The notes: generated by a model not told the origin, from the letters alone. Numbered from the stretch's first letter, positions 28,385-38,353 are shown. The stretch is 42,469 bases of DNA from Culturomica sp. (GCA_031262745.1 JAISHE010000026.1:1-42469), one strand, 5' to 3'. Numbers and translations are program-made.

Positions 28385-28421
28385 AATAAAAATGAGCAAC
28401 AGCGAAAAACCGCTGCCGCTC
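28385..28421 (-). terminator. Intrinsic terminator of rpoD
   Basis: On the minus strand GAGCGGCAGCG pairs with CGCTGTTGCTC (two G-U pairs) around a 6-base loop, followed by ATTTTTATT. It lies 38 bases past the rpoD stop codon, in the right orientation for that gene only. Confidence 0.7.
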
Positions 28422-28458
28422 ACCCACATAAAAAACATTATATTATGAAAACGAATTC

Positions 28459-29319
28459 TTAACCGAGATATGTTTTCAACAATTTACTACGCGAAGCATG
28501 TCTCAAACGGCGAATAGCCTTTTCCTTTATTTGACGAACTCTTTCACGAGTTAAACCGAATTTTTCTCCGATTTCTTCCAACGTCATTTCCGGAGTATTT
28601 ATTCCGAAAAACAAACGAATAATATCTCTTTCTCTTTCCGTTAAAGTTGCCAAAGTACGTTCCACTTCCGTTGAAAGCGATTCGTTCATCAAAGTTTTAT
28701 CGGCGATAGGAGAATCGTCATTAACCAAAACATCAAGCAAACTATTATCCTCACCTTCCACAAACGGGGCATCAACAGAAATATGTCTGCCGGAAACTCT
28801 CAAAGTGTCGGCAACTTTTTCTGCCGGTAGATCAAGACTGTCTGCCAATTCTTCCGGCGAAGGACGACGCTCGTTTTCCTGTTCAAAACGCGAAAGAGCC
28901 TTGTTGATTTTATTAAGCGAACCTACCTGATTTAAAGGTAAACGAACAATACGTGATTGCTCTGCCAAAGCCTGTAGTATTGATTGACGAATCCACCAAA
29001 CAGCGTATGAAATAAATTTAAATCCTCGCGTTTCATCAAATTTCTCTGCTGCTTTTATAAGTCCCAAGTTACCCTCATTTATCAAGTCAGGCAAACTTAA
29101 ACCTTGATTTTGATATTGTTTTGCAACGGAAACCACAAATCGCAAATTGGCACGAGTCAATTTCTCCAATGCTTTCTGATCCCCTTTTCTAATGCGTTGC
29201 GCCAATTCCACTTCTTCTTCAACGGTAATTAAATCTTCCTTACCGATTTCCTGTAAATACCTATCAAGAGATGCGCTCTCTCTGTTAGTTATTGACTTAG
29301 TGATTTTTAGCTGTCTCAT
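28459..29319 (-). CDS. rpoD: Primary RNA polymerase sigma factor (sigma-70, Bacteroidota type)
   Basis: The 286-aa protein has the layout of the Bacteroidota primary sigma factor, which lacks region 1.1 and the non-conserved insert. It begins [20 protein letters not shown], and region 1.2 contains [12 protein letters not shown]. Region 2 shows [40 protein letters not shown] and [17 protein letters not shown]. Region 3 is near 150-205, and region 4 has [20 protein letters not shown]. This factor directs housekeeping transcription from promoters with TTTG at -33 and TAnnTTTG at -7, matching the boxes noted elsewhere in this window. It has its own promoter and terminator. Confidence 0.95.
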   Translation of the reverse strand: MRQLKITKSITNRESASLDRYLQEIGKEDLITVEEEVELAQRIRKGDQKALEKLTRANLRFVVSVAKQYQNQGLSLPDLINEGNLGLIKAAEKFDETRGFKFISYAVWWIRQSILQALAEQSRIVRLPLNQVGSLNKINKALSRFEQENERRPSPEELADSLDLPAEKVADTLRVSGRHISVDAPFVEGEDNSLLDVLVNDDSPIADKTLMNESLSTEVERTLATLTERERDIIRLFFGINTPEMTLEEIGEKFGLTRERVRQIKEKAIRRLRHASRSKLLKTYLG

Positions 29320-29351
29320 ATTATATTTTCCTTCCCTCTTCTATAGCCATG

Positions 29352-29359
29352 CAAAATTA
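29352..29359 (-). promoter_or_regulatory. Promoter -7 box of rpoD
   Basis: The minus strand reads TAATTTTG, a full TAnnTTTG match, 32 bases upstream of the rpoD ATG. A purine-rich stretch GAAGGAAAA just before the ATG could aid ribosome binding. Confidence 0.5.
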
Positions 29360-29400
29360 ATTTATTTTATCTAACCGACAATTAATAGCTTGAATAAATT

Positions 29401-30591
29401 TTAGTATTCTTTGATATTAATGTCTTCATCTCCGTAATTATCCTGCAATACTACGGTAATTTCCTTTTCCTCACCGTTTCTTATTATGGTGAAAATCACC
29501 TTAGAACCCGGATTATACTTGGCAAGTTGTTCCTGAAATTCCGGTGATGTCGCAACCGGTATACCATTCATTTTCTTAATTACATCTTCTTTTTCCATAC
29601 CCGCTTTATCGGCAGCTCCGCCTCTCATAACTGCTCCCACATAAATTCCGGATGTTTCCGACGTACCGAGTCTTTCAGCAACCGACGGAGTGAGTTCAAT
29701 CATGCGAATACCTATTATGCCTTTCTGAACGTTACCGTATTCTTTAAGGTCGTTGACAACTTTCTTTACGATATTTACAGGTATGGCAAAAGCATAACCG
29801 GAAAATGCTCCCGTAGGCGATTGTATCAATGTATTGATACCAACCAACTCTCCTTTGGTATTTACCAATGCTCCGCCACTGTTACCCGGATTTATTGCCG
29901 CATCTGTTTGCAAAAAAGATTCTATCCTCATTTGACCTCTGTTCATTCCGAGATCACGAGCTTTTGCACTTATTATACCTGCCGTAACTGTGGAATTCAA
30001 ATTGTAGGGATTACCGACTGCCAATACCCACTCTCCCAAAGCTAATTTGTCCGAATCACCATACTTTATATAAGGTAAATTTCGAGCTTCCACTTTTAAT
30101 AAGGCTACATCTGTGCCCGGATCCTGCCCCACTACTTTAGCCTCGAATTCTCTTTTATCATTCATCACTACCTTCACTTTGTCCGCACCTTGAATGACAT
30201 GGTTGTTAGTAACTATATAACCGTCTTCCGAAAGTATAACACCGGAACCGAAACCGGTTTCCCTCTGTATATTACGACTTTCAGGCGTTTTACCGTAGAA
30301 AAAATAGAGAAAAGGATCTCCGAGATATTCACGCCCCATCTGAATAGTTGTAACATGCACCACCCCCGGTACGGAAGTTTTAGCAGCATCACGCAAGTCT
30401 ATATTACCGCTTGACTCGGATCCCTCCGATTGATAAGAATTAGAAACATTAGAAAACGAAGGACCTGCATATTCATATTCGGATGTTCCTTCGATTTGTT
30501 TTTTTGCAAACGAATTAATGATCGTAAATGCAACCACTCCACCACCAATGCCGAGTAGAAGTGTTAATAAATAATTTTTCACTTTTGTCAT
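29401..30591 (-). CDS. htrA: HtrA/Deg-type periplasmic serine protease
   Basis: The protease degrades misfolded envelope proteins. I start it at ATG 30591 (MTKVKNYLLTLLLGIGGG), because the longer frame begins at TTG. Residues 6-27 are a signal anchor or signal peptide. The trypsin-like domain has the full triad: His131 (TNNHVIQGADKV), Asp161 (DPGTDVALLKV) and Ser238 (NPGNSGGALVN). One PDZ domain follows at about 290-385 (GIYVGAVMRGGAADKAGMEK). At 396 aa it is shorter than the two-PDZ Deg proteins of about 450-500 aa, so it resembles DegS or short Bacteroidota HtrA forms. It lies 81 bases upstream of rpoD and downstream of the META lipoprotein on the same strand. Confidence 0.92.
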   Translation of the reverse strand: MTKVKNYLLTLLLGIGGGVVAFTIINSFAKKQIEGTSEYEYAGPSFSNVSNSYQSEGSESSGNIDLRDAAKTSVPGVVHVTTIQMGREYLGDPFLYFFYGKTPESRNIQRETGFGSGVILSEDGYIVTNNHVIQGADKVKVVMNDKREFEAKVVGQDPGTDVALLKVEARNLPYIKYGDSDKLALGEWVLAVGNPYNLNSTVTAGIISAKARDLGMNRGQMRIESFLQTDAAINPGNSGGALVNTKGELVGINTLIQSPTGAFSGYAFAIPVNIVKKVVNDLKEYGNVQKGIIGIRMIELTPSVAERLGTSETSGIYVGAVMRGGAADKAGMEKEDVIKKMNGIPVATSPEFQEQLAKYNPGSKVIFTIIRNGEEKEITVVLQDNYGDEDINIKEY

Positions 30592-30656
30592 AGTAATCAA
30601 TATTTAAGTGCCACATATATTTACGGCACCTGCGTTTCAAATTCTATGCCAACCGG

Positions 30657-31067
30657 TTATTCCTTTTCGGTTTTCTTGAATACTGCCAGAACGGTTTTAC
30701 CGTGTCTAAAAGAAAGTTTACCGTCTTTCATTTTGTAATTATCGGTATTTTTCAGAATATCAAAAAACGTGTCTTCTAATTTCATATCAAGACATGCCAT
30801 TTTTGTTGCACCGGTCTGCGAAAATGTCAGTTTATCTCCTGCAAGTTCATAACTTCCAAAATAACGATTGCAAGAGGCTTTACCGCTTATTTTCCGGTCG
30901 GCTTTACTAAATTGAATAAAAATATCTTCACTTTTAGCTTCATCAAGCGTTTCTCCGTCCATTTCTACCGCTACCCACTTGAAATCTTCAATTTTCACGG
31001 TTTCTTTTTTTGATTCGCATGCGGCTAATGCTACTAATGCCGTGATAAACAACAATATCTTTTTCAT
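30657..31067 (-). CDS. META-domain lipoprotein (HslJ-like)
   Basis: The 136-aa product has a lipoprotein signal ending at Cys17 (LVALAAC), so it should be lipid-anchored. The mature part is one META domain (about 24-133) with FKWVAVEMDGE at its start, ISGKASCNRYFGSYELAGDK, and the conserved ATKMACLDMKLEDTFFDIL. META domains occur in HslJ of E. coli, linked to heat and novobiocin resistance, but the molecular role is unknown. It precedes the HtrA gene by 66 bases on the same strand, a context that fits envelope stress. Confidence 0.88.
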   Translation of the reverse strand: MKKILLFITALVALAACESKKETVKIEDFKWVAVEMDGETLDEAKSEDIFIQFSKADRKISGKASCNRYFGSYELAGDKLTFSQTGATKMACLDMKLEDTFFDILKNTDNYKMKDGKLSFRHGKTVLAVFKKTEKE

Positions 31068-31167
31068 ATATATTTTTTTAATAAAAACTCTTATGCTTCA
31101 AAATGATTAGTTCAAGATTTTCGACTTTGTTAAACGTAACACGTATCAAATTGTTACCCTCTATAAT

Positions 31168-32382
31168 CTATCCAATCACCGAACTATAACCGACAAAACG
31201 ATAATATCCCATTCTACTGTCATACAAATAGCACCTTATATTATAGGTATTACGATTTTGATAGAAATTTCCCTGCAACGTCGTCAAGTCTATTTGTTTA
31301 TCCCTATCATGTACGGCAAACATATAATCATAATCGCCTTGCTTCAACATGAAATCACCGACATAAGCGAGATTGACGGGGTCATAAGTCATTTTCAAAG
31401 AAGGTAGCAATTGCCAACCGGAGAATTTACCGTAAACATAAACTTCCGCATCAGGTAGTTCCTGCGAATGTACGGCAAAATGCACCGTCATATACTCCGC
31501 TTCGGTTGCCGAATTTTTTATATTCTCTGCTTTTATTTCATAACCACCGGACAAATTCGGTAGCGGCACATATGATTTATATGGTCTACCGGGTTGCAAT
31601 ACAACATGGTAGTTGCCTTCTCCGTCTTGTATTATATTTCTCACATATTGAGTGAAATAAACCAAACTGTAATCTTTAAAATTGCGAAACGGAGCCAGTC
31701 CGTCAAAAATATTATTTACACCGTTGCCGTAAATAAGCTGATGAGGGCGACTGAAAGTCGGTGAAAATTCCCTCCTTGTATTGGGATCTTGGTTTTGTGT
31801 AACGTAAACCACTACTTCTTTCATAGGATTTTGGATGAAAAGATTATCGTAGCTAACGACGAATGAAAGCTCTCTGGACGTTTCTATAAGTTGCGGATCT
31901 GTCGGAGTTTTAAATTGAGCCGATATATTAACTTTGTTCTCTACAACTGAGAATGGTTGTGCTATTATCACCGAATCCGGTTCTTCGTCTTTAAAGATTT
32001 CAAGCATATAATTACCGGAAAGTTTGAGTTGCATATTCTCGTTTGGAATAAACAATTGATAATGGGTGTATTCGGTGTGTGTATTGAAAGAAAAAGCATA
32101 ATCATCCATTTGTAGCGAATTGAATCCCGAAATGTATTTAACATGGCTCAAATTTGAGGGCTTCATATCAGGTGTACAGTGAATTATTCGATAGGAATAG
32201 TTGCTTACATCCTTGCTCAAATCATCGAAAGAAAAAAGTAGTTGCTGCCCGCTTCCGAGAGTGATAATCGGTTCTCCTGCCGGTGCATCAATCGGGTAGC
32301 ATTGCACTGTTTTTATATAATCAGGCACGGCATAAACGTTTGTAGCTATGTACAATATGATTGATAGTAAAAAAAATCTCAT
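31168..32382 (-). CDS. Type IX secretion system plug protein (DUF5103)
   Basis: The 404-aa product has a signal peptide (MRFFLLSIILYIATNVYA). It then shows the DUF5103/T9SS-plug first domain (IKTVQCYPIDAP, LLFSFDDLSKDVSNYSYRII, HCTPDMKPSNL) and a second beta-rich domain (FKTPTDPQLIE, FVVSYDNLFIQNPMKEVVVY, ending YDSRMGYYRFVGYSS). In the Flavobacterium T9SS translocon the plug protein closes the periplasmic side of the SprA channel. Its presence shows that this organism probably has a T9SS, the likely export route for some surface proteins. It is divergent from nqrA. Length and domain order fit the family. Confidence 0.85.
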   Translation of the reverse strand: MRFFLLSIILYIATNVYAVPDYIKTVQCYPIDAPAGEPIITLGSGQQLLFSFDDLSKDVSNYSYRIIHCTPDMKPSNLSHVKYISGFNSLQMDDYAFSFNTHTEYTHYQLFIPNENMQLKLSGNYMLEIFKDEEPDSVIIAQPFSVVENKVNISAQFKTPTDPQLIETSRELSFVVSYDNLFIQNPMKEVVVYVTQNQDPNTRREFSPTFSRPHQLIYGNGVNNIFDGLAPFRNFKDYSLVYFTQYVRNIIQDGEGNYHVVLQPGRPYKSYVPLPNLSGGYEIKAENIKNSATEAEYMTVHFAVHSQELPDAEVYVYGKFSGWQLLPSLKMTYDPVNLAYVGDFMLKQGDYDYMFAVHDRDKQIDLTTLQGNFYQNRNTYNIRCYLYDSRMGYYRFVGYSSVIG

Positions 32383-32433
32383 ACCGAATTAAAATTTAAA
32401 ATCAATTAAAGATAAATTTACGTAATTGCTTTG

Positions 32434-32441
32434 TATATTTG
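32434..32441 (+). promoter_or_regulatory. Promoter -7 box of the nqr operon
   Basis: TATATTTG matches TAnnTTTG, 52 bases before the nqrA ATG in the 111-bp divergent gap with the T9SS plug gene. No good -33 TTTG is visible. Confidence 0.5.
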
Positions 32442-32493
32442 CGACACGAAAATAAGAATATTCATTCACACTGGCTAAAATATTAATCAAAAA

Positions 32494-33843
32494 ATGTCCA
32501 AAGTTATAAAACTGAAAAAAGGACTTGATATTAAGCTCAAAGGTGAGGCGGAAAAGGTGATACATAAAGACAGCGTTAGTGCGTTGTATGCAGTGAGTCC
32601 CGATGATTTCAAAACGCTTTTACCCAAACTTTCTGTCAAGGTCGGAGATGTTGTAAAAGCAGGTGATGCGTTGTTTACGGACAAGGTTAATCCTGACATT
32701 CGCTTTGTTTCTCCGGTTAGTGGTGTTGTTTATGCAATCAATCGAGGCGATAGACGCAAATTGCTTGAAGTGGTTGTGAAATCAGATGCCGTTATAAAAT
32801 ACAAGGAATTTTCAAAAGAAGATGTTAGCTCCCTGAGTAGAGAAGCTATTATTCAACGCATGCTTGAAGGCGGCGTGTGGGCTTATGTAGTGCAACGTCC
32901 TTATGGAATTGTTGCAAATCCTGCCGTAATGCCTAAGGCTGTGTTTGTTTCAACATTTGACTCTGCTCCGCTTGCTCCCGATTTTGATTTTGTTCTGCGT
33001 GATCAAATTAAAAACATTCAAACGGGTTTAGATTGTTTGAAAAAACTTTGCGGTAGAGATGTCAATTTAAACCTTCGCAAAGGTGAAAACACAAGTTTTG
33101 CAAAATTGAAAAATGTTGAAATCAATTATTTTGACGGTCCTCATCCTTGCGGTAATGTCGGTGTTCAAATCCACCATCTTAATCCGGTCAACAAGGGTGA
33201 ATGCGTTTGGACGGTAAATATTCAAGATGTTGCAATCATAGGTAGATTATTCAATGAAGGTCGTTATGATGCTTCGAAAATTATTGCACTTACCGGCTCG
33301 GAAGTTGAGCAACCGTGTTATTATAAAGTAATATCGGGTGCACAAATTTACTCTGTTATTAAAGGTAACCTGAAAAACAAAGTGCACCAGCGCATCATTT
33401 CCGGTAACGTACTCACGGGTAGAAAAGTCGGCGAAGATAATTATCTCGGATTCTATGCAAATCAAATCACTGTCATTCCGGAAGGTGATGACCCCGAATT
33501 TTTGGGTTGGGCAATGCCGGGGTTAGATAAGTTTTCCGCTTCAAAACTTTTCCCATCCTTTTTGATGCCTTGGAAACATTACGATTTGGATGCAAATTTG
33601 CACGGAGAACGGAGAGCTTTCGTGGTTTCCGGTCAGTATGAAAAAGTATTCCCTATGGATATTTATCCTGTCTACCTTTTAAAAGCCGCTTTGGCAAAGG
33701 ATATTGATCAAATGGAAGGTCTTGGTATCTACGAAGTAATTCCGGAAGATATGGCTCTTTGTGAATTTGTTTGTACTTCTAAAAATCCGGTGCAACAAAT
33801 ATTGCAAGACGGTATTGAATTAATGATTAAAGAAACTAATTGA
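32494..33843 (+). CDS. nqrA: Na+-translocating NADH:quinone reductase subunit A
   Basis: NqrA is a peripheral cytoplasmic subunit of the sodium-pumping NADH:ubiquinone/menaquinone reductase, involved in quinone binding. The 449-aa length matches the family. The sequence has the typical N terminus MSKVIKLKKGLDIKLKGEAE, the Rnf/Nqr barrel-sandwich region (VSPVSGVVYAINRGDRRKLL), a FDGPHPCGNVGVQIHH motif near 210, and a C-terminal CTSKNPVQQILQDGIELM. It is the first gene of a complete six-gene operon with intergenic gaps of only a few to 18 bases. Confidence 0.96.
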   Translation: MSKVIKLKKGLDIKLKGEAEKVIHKDSVSALYAVSPDDFKTLLPKLSVKVGDVVKAGDALFTDKVNPDIRFVSPVSGVVYAINRGDRRKLLEVVVKSDAVIKYKEFSKEDVSSLSREAIIQRMLEGGVWAYVVQRPYGIVANPAVMPKAVFVSTFDSAPLAPDFDFVLRDQIKNIQTGLDCLKKLCGRDVNLNLRKGENTSFAKLKNVEINYFDGPHPCGNVGVQIHHLNPVNKGECVWTVNIQDVAIIGRLFNEGRYDASKIIALTGSEVEQPCYYKVISGAQIYSVIKGNLKNKVHQRIISGNVLTGRKVGEDNYLGFYANQITVIPEGDDPEFLGWAMPGLDKFSASKLFPSFLMPWKHYDLDANLHGERRAFVVSGQYEKVFPMDIYPVYLLKAALAKDIDQMEGLGIYEVIPEDMALCEFVCTSKNPVQQILQDGIELMIKETN

Positions 33844-33850
33844 GAGAGCT

Positions 33851-35005
33851 ATGAGATTTTTACGGAATTTTTTAGATAAACAAAAGCCGAAATTTGACAA
33901 AGGCGGTAAATTCTCCGCTCTGCATTCGGTTTTCACAGGTTTTGAATCGTTTCTTTTTGTTCCCGATAAGACCACTGTTTCCGGTTCAAACATTCGTGAT
34001 GCTATTGATTTGAAAAGAACCATGATTGTGGTAGTTTTGGCGTTGGTACCGGCATTACTTTTCGGTATGTATAACGTGGGCTATCAACACTTTCTTGCAA
34101 ACGGAGTTCTTGCCGCCACAGGTTTTTGGGAAGTTTTCTTCTACGGATTTTTGAAAGTGCTTCCGATGATAGTGGTTTCCTACGTTGTGGGACTTGGTAT
34201 AGAGTTTTTCGTGGCTCAAAAGAAAGGTCATGAAATCAACGAAGGTTTCCTTGTTTCCGGTATCTTGATACCGATGATTATGCCGGTTGAAGCTCCGCTT
34301 TGGATGATTGCCGTTTCAACTGCTTTTGCAGTGATTATAGGTAAAGAAATATTCGGGGGTACAGGTATGAACATTTGGAATCCGGCATTGATTGCCCGTG
34401 CTTTCTTTTTCTTCTCCTACCCTTCCAAGATTTCGGGGGATAGTGTTTGGATTGCCGACAAACCGGAAGCTTTTTCTGGTGCAACTCCGCTTGCGGATGT
34501 TATTCAAGGCGCATCCCTACCCGATATGTCAACGATGTTCTGGGGTTTTATACCCGGTTCGGTCGGTGAAACTTCCACTTTCTGTATATTACTCGGTGCA
34601 TTGCTTTTGTTGCTCACGGGAGTGGCAAGTTGGCGCATTATGCTTTCCGTTTTTGTGGGAGGTTTCTTAACAGCTTTAATGTTAGAGAACGTCTTGCCGG
34701 ATAGTAACGTGTATGCTCACATAACTCCTTTGCAACAGCTAATCATGGGCGGGTTTGCCTTTGGTGCCGTGTTTATGGCTACTGACCCCGTAACATCTTC
34801 ACAAACAAATGTGGGTAAGTACATTTACGGTTTGCTTATAGGCTTCTTTGCTATCGTTATACGTGTTCTTAATCCGGGTTATCCTGAAAGTATGATGTTG
34901 GCTATTTTGCTTATGAATACTTTTGCTCCGCTGATTGACTGGTTTGTTGTTCAAAGCAACATAAAGAGAAGATTGAAAAGGGTAAAAATTGTTGTTAATA
35001 AATAA
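33851..35005 (+). CDS. nqrB: Na+-translocating NADH:quinone reductase subunit B
   Basis: NqrB is a multi-pass membrane subunit carrying a covalently bound FMN and riboflavin. The FMN attachment motif SGAT places the flavinylated threonine at residue 212. The N terminus (MRFLRNFLDKQKPKFDKGGK) is cytoplasmic. About ten hydrophobic segments follow, including the MNIWNPALIARAFFFFSYP region and MATDPVTSS. The gene starts 7 bases after nqrA. Length (384 aa) is slightly shorter than the Vibrio protein, as in other Bacteroidota. Confidence 0.96.
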   Translation: MRFLRNFLDKQKPKFDKGGKFSALHSVFTGFESFLFVPDKTTVSGSNIRDAIDLKRTMIVVVLALVPALLFGMYNVGYQHFLANGVLAATGFWEVFFYGFLKVLPMIVVSYVVGLGIEFFVAQKKGHEINEGFLVSGILIPMIMPVEAPLWMIAVSTAFAVIIGKEIFGGTGMNIWNPALIARAFFFFSYPSKISGDSVWIADKPEAFSGATPLADVIQGASLPDMSTMFWGFIPGSVGETSTFCILLGALLLLLTGVASWRIMLSVFVGGFLTALMLENVLPDSNVYAHITPLQQLIMGGFAFGAVFMATDPVTSSQTNVGKYIYGLLIGFFAIVIRVLNPGYPESMMLAILLMNTFAPLIDWFVVQSNIKRRLKRVKIVVNK

Positions 35006-35014
35006 TACAAGGTT

Positions 35015-35701
35015 ATGAACAGACAAGGAAATTTATATACTTTTATTTACTCTATTGTGTTGGTGGTTTTAGTGGCAGCCTTACTTTCTATCATTGCAAT
35101 GTGGTTGCAACCGACACAGAATGAAAATATTGAGAATGAAAAAAGGCAAAAGATACTTAGTTCGATAAATATTTCATCCACACGTGAGGAATCCAAAGCA
35201 CTTTTTGAAAAGTATATCATAAATCAATTTGTGGTAAATTCAAAAGGCGATACAATTAAAGATGAAAACGCTTTTACGCTTGACCTTGCAGTGGAGGCTC
35301 AAAAGCCTTGTGAGGAAAAGCTGATGCCGGTGTTTGTGGCAAATATCGACGGTGCGGTTAAATACATTCTTCCGGTTTACGGTAAAGGTTTGTGGGGACC
35401 TATATGGGGCTACATTTCTATGAATGAAGATAAGAACTCTATTTACGGTGCGGTTTTCGATCATAAAGGTGAAACTCCGGGACTTGGTGCGGAGATTGCC
35501 ACACCGGCTTTCAGTAATCAATTCGACGGTAAAACCGTATTTGAAAACGGCGAAATGGTTGCAATTGAAGTTGAAAAAGGTCATGGACACACAGGCACTC
35601 ATGAAGTTGATGGGATTTCAGGCGGCACAATCACTTCAAAAGGTGTTGAAAACATGTTGAAGACCTATTTAAATTGTTATGAATCTTTTCTAAAAAAATA
35701 A
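35015..35701 (+). CDS. nqrC: Na+-translocating NADH:quinone reductase subunit C
   Basis: NqrC has one N-terminal membrane segment (about 9-29) and a periplasmic FMN-binding domain. The flavinylation motif SGGTIT gives the FMN-linked threonine at residue 205. The preceding stretch (YGKGLWGPIWGYISM, ETPGLGAEI) is the family's conserved FMN-binding core. It begins 9 bases after the nqrB stop and ends 2 bases before nqrD. Confidence 0.96.
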   Translation: MNRQGNLYTFIYSIVLVVLVAALLSIIAMWLQPTQNENIENEKRQKILSSINISSTREESKALFEKYIINQFVVNSKGDTIKDENAFTLDLAVEAQKPCEEKLMPVFVANIDGAVKYILPVYGKGLWGPIWGYISMNEDKNSIYGAVFDHKGETPGLGAEIATPAFSNQFDGKTVFENGEMVAIEVEKGHGHTGTHEVDGISGGTITSKGVENMLKTYLNCYESFLKK

Positions 35702-35703
35702 AA

Positions 35704-36348
35704 ATGAGCAATAAAGAATCATTATTTTCAGCAAAAAACAGGCAATTGCTGCTTGGTCCTTTAAGTAAGGAAAATCCGGTTATTGTTCAGGTTTTAGGTA
35801 TCTGTTCCGCACTTGCCGTTACGGCTAAATTGGAACCGGCTATTGTTATGGCATTGTCCGTTACGGCAGTTACGGCTTTTTCAAATGTAATTATGTCATT
35901 GCTACGCAACACGGTGCCCACACGTATCAGAATTATTGTGCAGTTGGTTGTTGTTGCAACATTGGTTATCATTGTCGACCAGATTTTGAAGGCTTTTGCA
36001 TACGATGTGAGTAAACAGCTTTCCGTCTTTGTCGGTTTGATCATCACCAACTGTATCATCATGGGGCGTATTGAAGCGTTTGCGCTGGCTAATAAGCCTT
36101 GGGCATCGTTGCTCGACGGTATTGGCAACGGCTTCGGCTATGGCTTGATACTTATAATTGTAGCCGCTGTGAGAGAGCTGCTCGGTTCGGGCACCCTACT
36201 CGGTTTTCACGTTGTGCCGCAAGCATTCTACAATTTCGGCTATGTCAACAACGGTTTGATGATTTTGCCTCCTATGGCTTTGATTATAGTGGGAGTTATT
36301 ATTTGGATACATCGTTCCAAGAATAAAGATTTAATTGAAAACAATTAA
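35704..36348 (+). CDS. nqrD: Na+-translocating NADH:quinone reductase subunit D
   Basis: The 214-aa product is a six-helix membrane subunit homologous to NqrE and to RnfE/RnfA. NqrD and NqrE together hold an intramembrane iron centre; the conserved cysteines are Cys34 (LGICSALAV) and Cys117 (TNCIIMG). The GIGNGFGYGLILIIVAAVRE motif is typical. It starts 2 bases after nqrC. Confidence 0.95.
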   Translation: MSNKESLFSAKNRQLLLGPLSKENPVIVQVLGICSALAVTAKLEPAIVMALSVTAVTAFSNVIMSLLRNTVPTRIRIIVQLVVVATLVIIVDQILKAFAYDVSKQLSVFVGLIITNCIIMGRIEAFALANKPWASLLDGIGNGFGYGLILIIVAAVRELLGSGTLLGFHVVPQAFYNFGYVNNGLMILPPMALIIVGVIIWIHRSKNKDLIENN

Positions 36349-36361
36349 TTGAAAGGTAACT

Positions 36362-36997
36362 ATGGAAAATTTATTAGATATATTCGTCAAATCGATTTTT
36401 ATTGACAATATGATTTTCGCATACTTTCTTGGTATGTGTTCATATTTGGCTGTTTCAAAAACGGTTAAAACCTCTTTCGGACTTGGTGTTGCGGTTGTTT
36501 TTGTGCTTTTGATAACGGTGCCTGTGAATTATTTGTTGAATAACTACTTGTTGAAAGCCGGTGCATTGACTTGGCTTTTGGGTAAAGAGGCAACAGCAAT
36601 TGATTTGAGCTTTTTGAGTTTCATCATGTTCATTGCCGTCATTGCCGCAATAGTTCAATTGGTGGAAATGGTGGTTGAAAAATTTTCTCCCTCTCTCTAC
36701 AATCAATTGGGGATTTTTCTACCTCTGATTGCCGTAAACTGCGCCATAATGGGTGCCTCGCTTTTCATGCAGGAAAGAGATTATGCAAATGTAGGTGAAG
36801 CAACGGTGTTCGGCTTCGGTTCCGGCATCGGTTGGTTGATTGCAATTGTGGGCATAGCTGCCATAAGAGAAAAATTGAAATATTCCGATATTCCGAAACC
36901 GCTCAGAGGCATAGGTATTGCTTTTATTATAACAGGTTTAATGGCGATTTCATTTATGAGTTTCTTGGGCATTGATCTCGGAGGACTTTCTAACTAA
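36362..36997 (+). CDS. nqrE: Na+-translocating NADH:quinone reductase subunit E
   Basis: The 211-aa product is a six-helix membrane subunit in inverted topology to NqrD. The iron-centre cysteines are Cys26 ([10 protein letters not shown]) and Cys127 ([10 protein letters not shown]). The [20 protein letters not shown] motif and the C-terminal [10 protein letters not shown] are as in other members. It is part of the compact nqr operon. Confidence 0.95.
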   Translation: MENLLDIFVKSIFIDNMIFAYFLGMCSYLAVSKTVKTSFGLGVAVVFVLLITVPVNYLLNNYLLKAGALTWLLGKEATAIDLSFLSFIMFIAVIAAIVQLVEMVVEKFSPSLYNQLGIFLPLIAVNCAIMGASLFMQERDYANVGEATVFGFGSGIGWLIAIVGIAAIREKLKYSDIPKPLRGIGIAFIITGLMAISFMSFLGIDLGGLSN

Positions 36998-37015
36998 AAA
37001 ATACTATTCTTAATT

Positions 37016-38275
37016 ATGATAATTTTAACTATAAATCCGGAAATTGTTACTTACAGTATTGTAATATTTCTGATAGTGATATTGATACTTGTTGGGATGT
37101 TGCTTTTTGCGAAGGATAAATTAACGCCGAAAGGTGATGTCCGAATTGATATAAATGAAGGCGGTAAAACTTTCACCACAGCTCCGGGCACTTCCCTGCT
37201 TGCCACTCTCGGTAGTCAAAAGATTTTCTTGCCGTCGGCATGCGGCGGAAAAGGCAGTTGCGGAATGTGTAAATGTCAGGTGGTTTCGGGTGCAGGCAGT
37301 ATTTTGCCTACGGAAACCGGCTTTTTCAACTATAAGCAGCAACATGAGAATTGGCGACTTGCATGTCAGGTGAAAGTGAAAGAAAATATCGAAATGATAA
37401 TTCCCGAAGAAGTGCTCGGCATCAAGAAATGGGAATGTGAAGTGGTTTCCAACCGTAATGTTGCCACGTACATAAAGGAATTTGTGGTGAAACTTCCGGA
37501 AGGTGAAACCTTAAAATTCAAATCCGGTGGTTACATTCAGATTGACGTGCCGGTAATAGACGTAGATTTTAAGGACATTAAGGTTGAAGATAAATTTCTT
37601 CCCGATTGGAATAAATTCAAGATGTTTGATCTTAAAATGCACAATCCCGAAGAAACTTTCAGAGCTTACTCAATGGCTAACCACCCTGCCGAAGGTAATA
37701 TCATTATGCTGAATATTCGTATTGCCACGCCTCCATTTGACCGTGTGAACGGCGGTTTTATGAAAGTTAACCCCGGAATTTGTTCTTCCTACATTTTCTC
37801 CCGTAAAAAGGGTGATAAAGTTACCATTTCAGGTCCCTACGGCGAATTCTTCTTGAAAGACACCAATAATGAAATGATGTTCATAGGTGGAGGTGCCGGT
37901 ATGGCTCCTATGCGTTCACATATTTTCCATTTGTTCAAAACGCTGAAAACCACTCGCAAAGTATCATTCTGGTATGGTGCACGTTCTTTGAAAGAAGTAT
38001 TCTATAAGGAAGATTTTGACGAAATTGCAAAGGAATTTCCGAATTTCACATGGCATCTTGCTCTCTCCGAACCATTGCCCGAAGACAATTGGACAGGTCC
38101 CACAGGTTTCATACATCAGGTGATCTACAACAATTATTTGAAAGATAACGATGCGCCGGAGGATATAGAATACTATCTCTGCGGACCTCCGATGATGACA
38201 TGTTCAGCCACGAAGATGCTTTACGATCTCGGCGTACCTGATGAAAACGTAATGTATGACGATTTCGGTGGATAA
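37016..38275 (+). CDS. nqrF: Na+-translocating NADH:quinone reductase subunit F
   Basis: NqrF accepts electrons from NADH. A single N-terminal membrane helix (about 11-31) is followed by a plant-type 2Fe-2S domain with Cys76, Cys82, Cys85 and Cys117, an FAD-binding domain with RAYSMAN, and an NADH-binding domain with GGGAGMAPMRS and YLCGPPMM. The C terminus (ENVMYDDFGG) is characteristic. At 419 aa it is complete, closing the nqr operon. No obvious hairpin terminator follows. Confidence 0.96.
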   Translation: MIILTINPEIVTYSIVIFLIVILILVGMLLFAKDKLTPKGDVRIDINEGGKTFTTAPGTSLLATLGSQKIFLPSACGGKGSCGMCKCQVVSGAGSILPTETGFFNYKQQHENWRLACQVKVKENIEMIIPEEVLGIKKWECEVVSNRNVATYIKEFVVKLPEGETLKFKSGGYIQIDVPVIDVDFKDIKVEDKFLPDWNKFKMFDLKMHNPEETFRAYSMANHPAEGNIIMLNIRIATPPFDRVNGGFMKVNPGICSSYIFSRKKGDKVTISGPYGEFFLKDTNNEMMFIGGGAGMAPMRSHIFHLFKTLKTTRKVSFWYGARSLKEVFYKEDFDEIAKEFPNFTWHLALSEPLPEDNWTGPTGFIHQVIYNNYLKDNDAPEDIEYYLCGPPMMTCSATKMLYDLGVPDENVMYDDFGG

Positions 38276-38345
38276 CATCATATCGTAGAATTAGGCTTAA
38301 TAGTCATTTTTTTGCTGTTTTTGTTTGGTAATCCGTGTAAATTCC

Positions 38346-38353
38346 TATTTTTG
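38346..38353 (+). promoter_or_regulatory. Promoter -7 box of the membrane protein pair
   Basis: TATTTTTG matches TAnnTTTG, 41 bases before the ATG at 38395, in the 119-bp gap after nqrF. It suggests that the next two genes are transcribed separately from nqr. Confidence 0.5.
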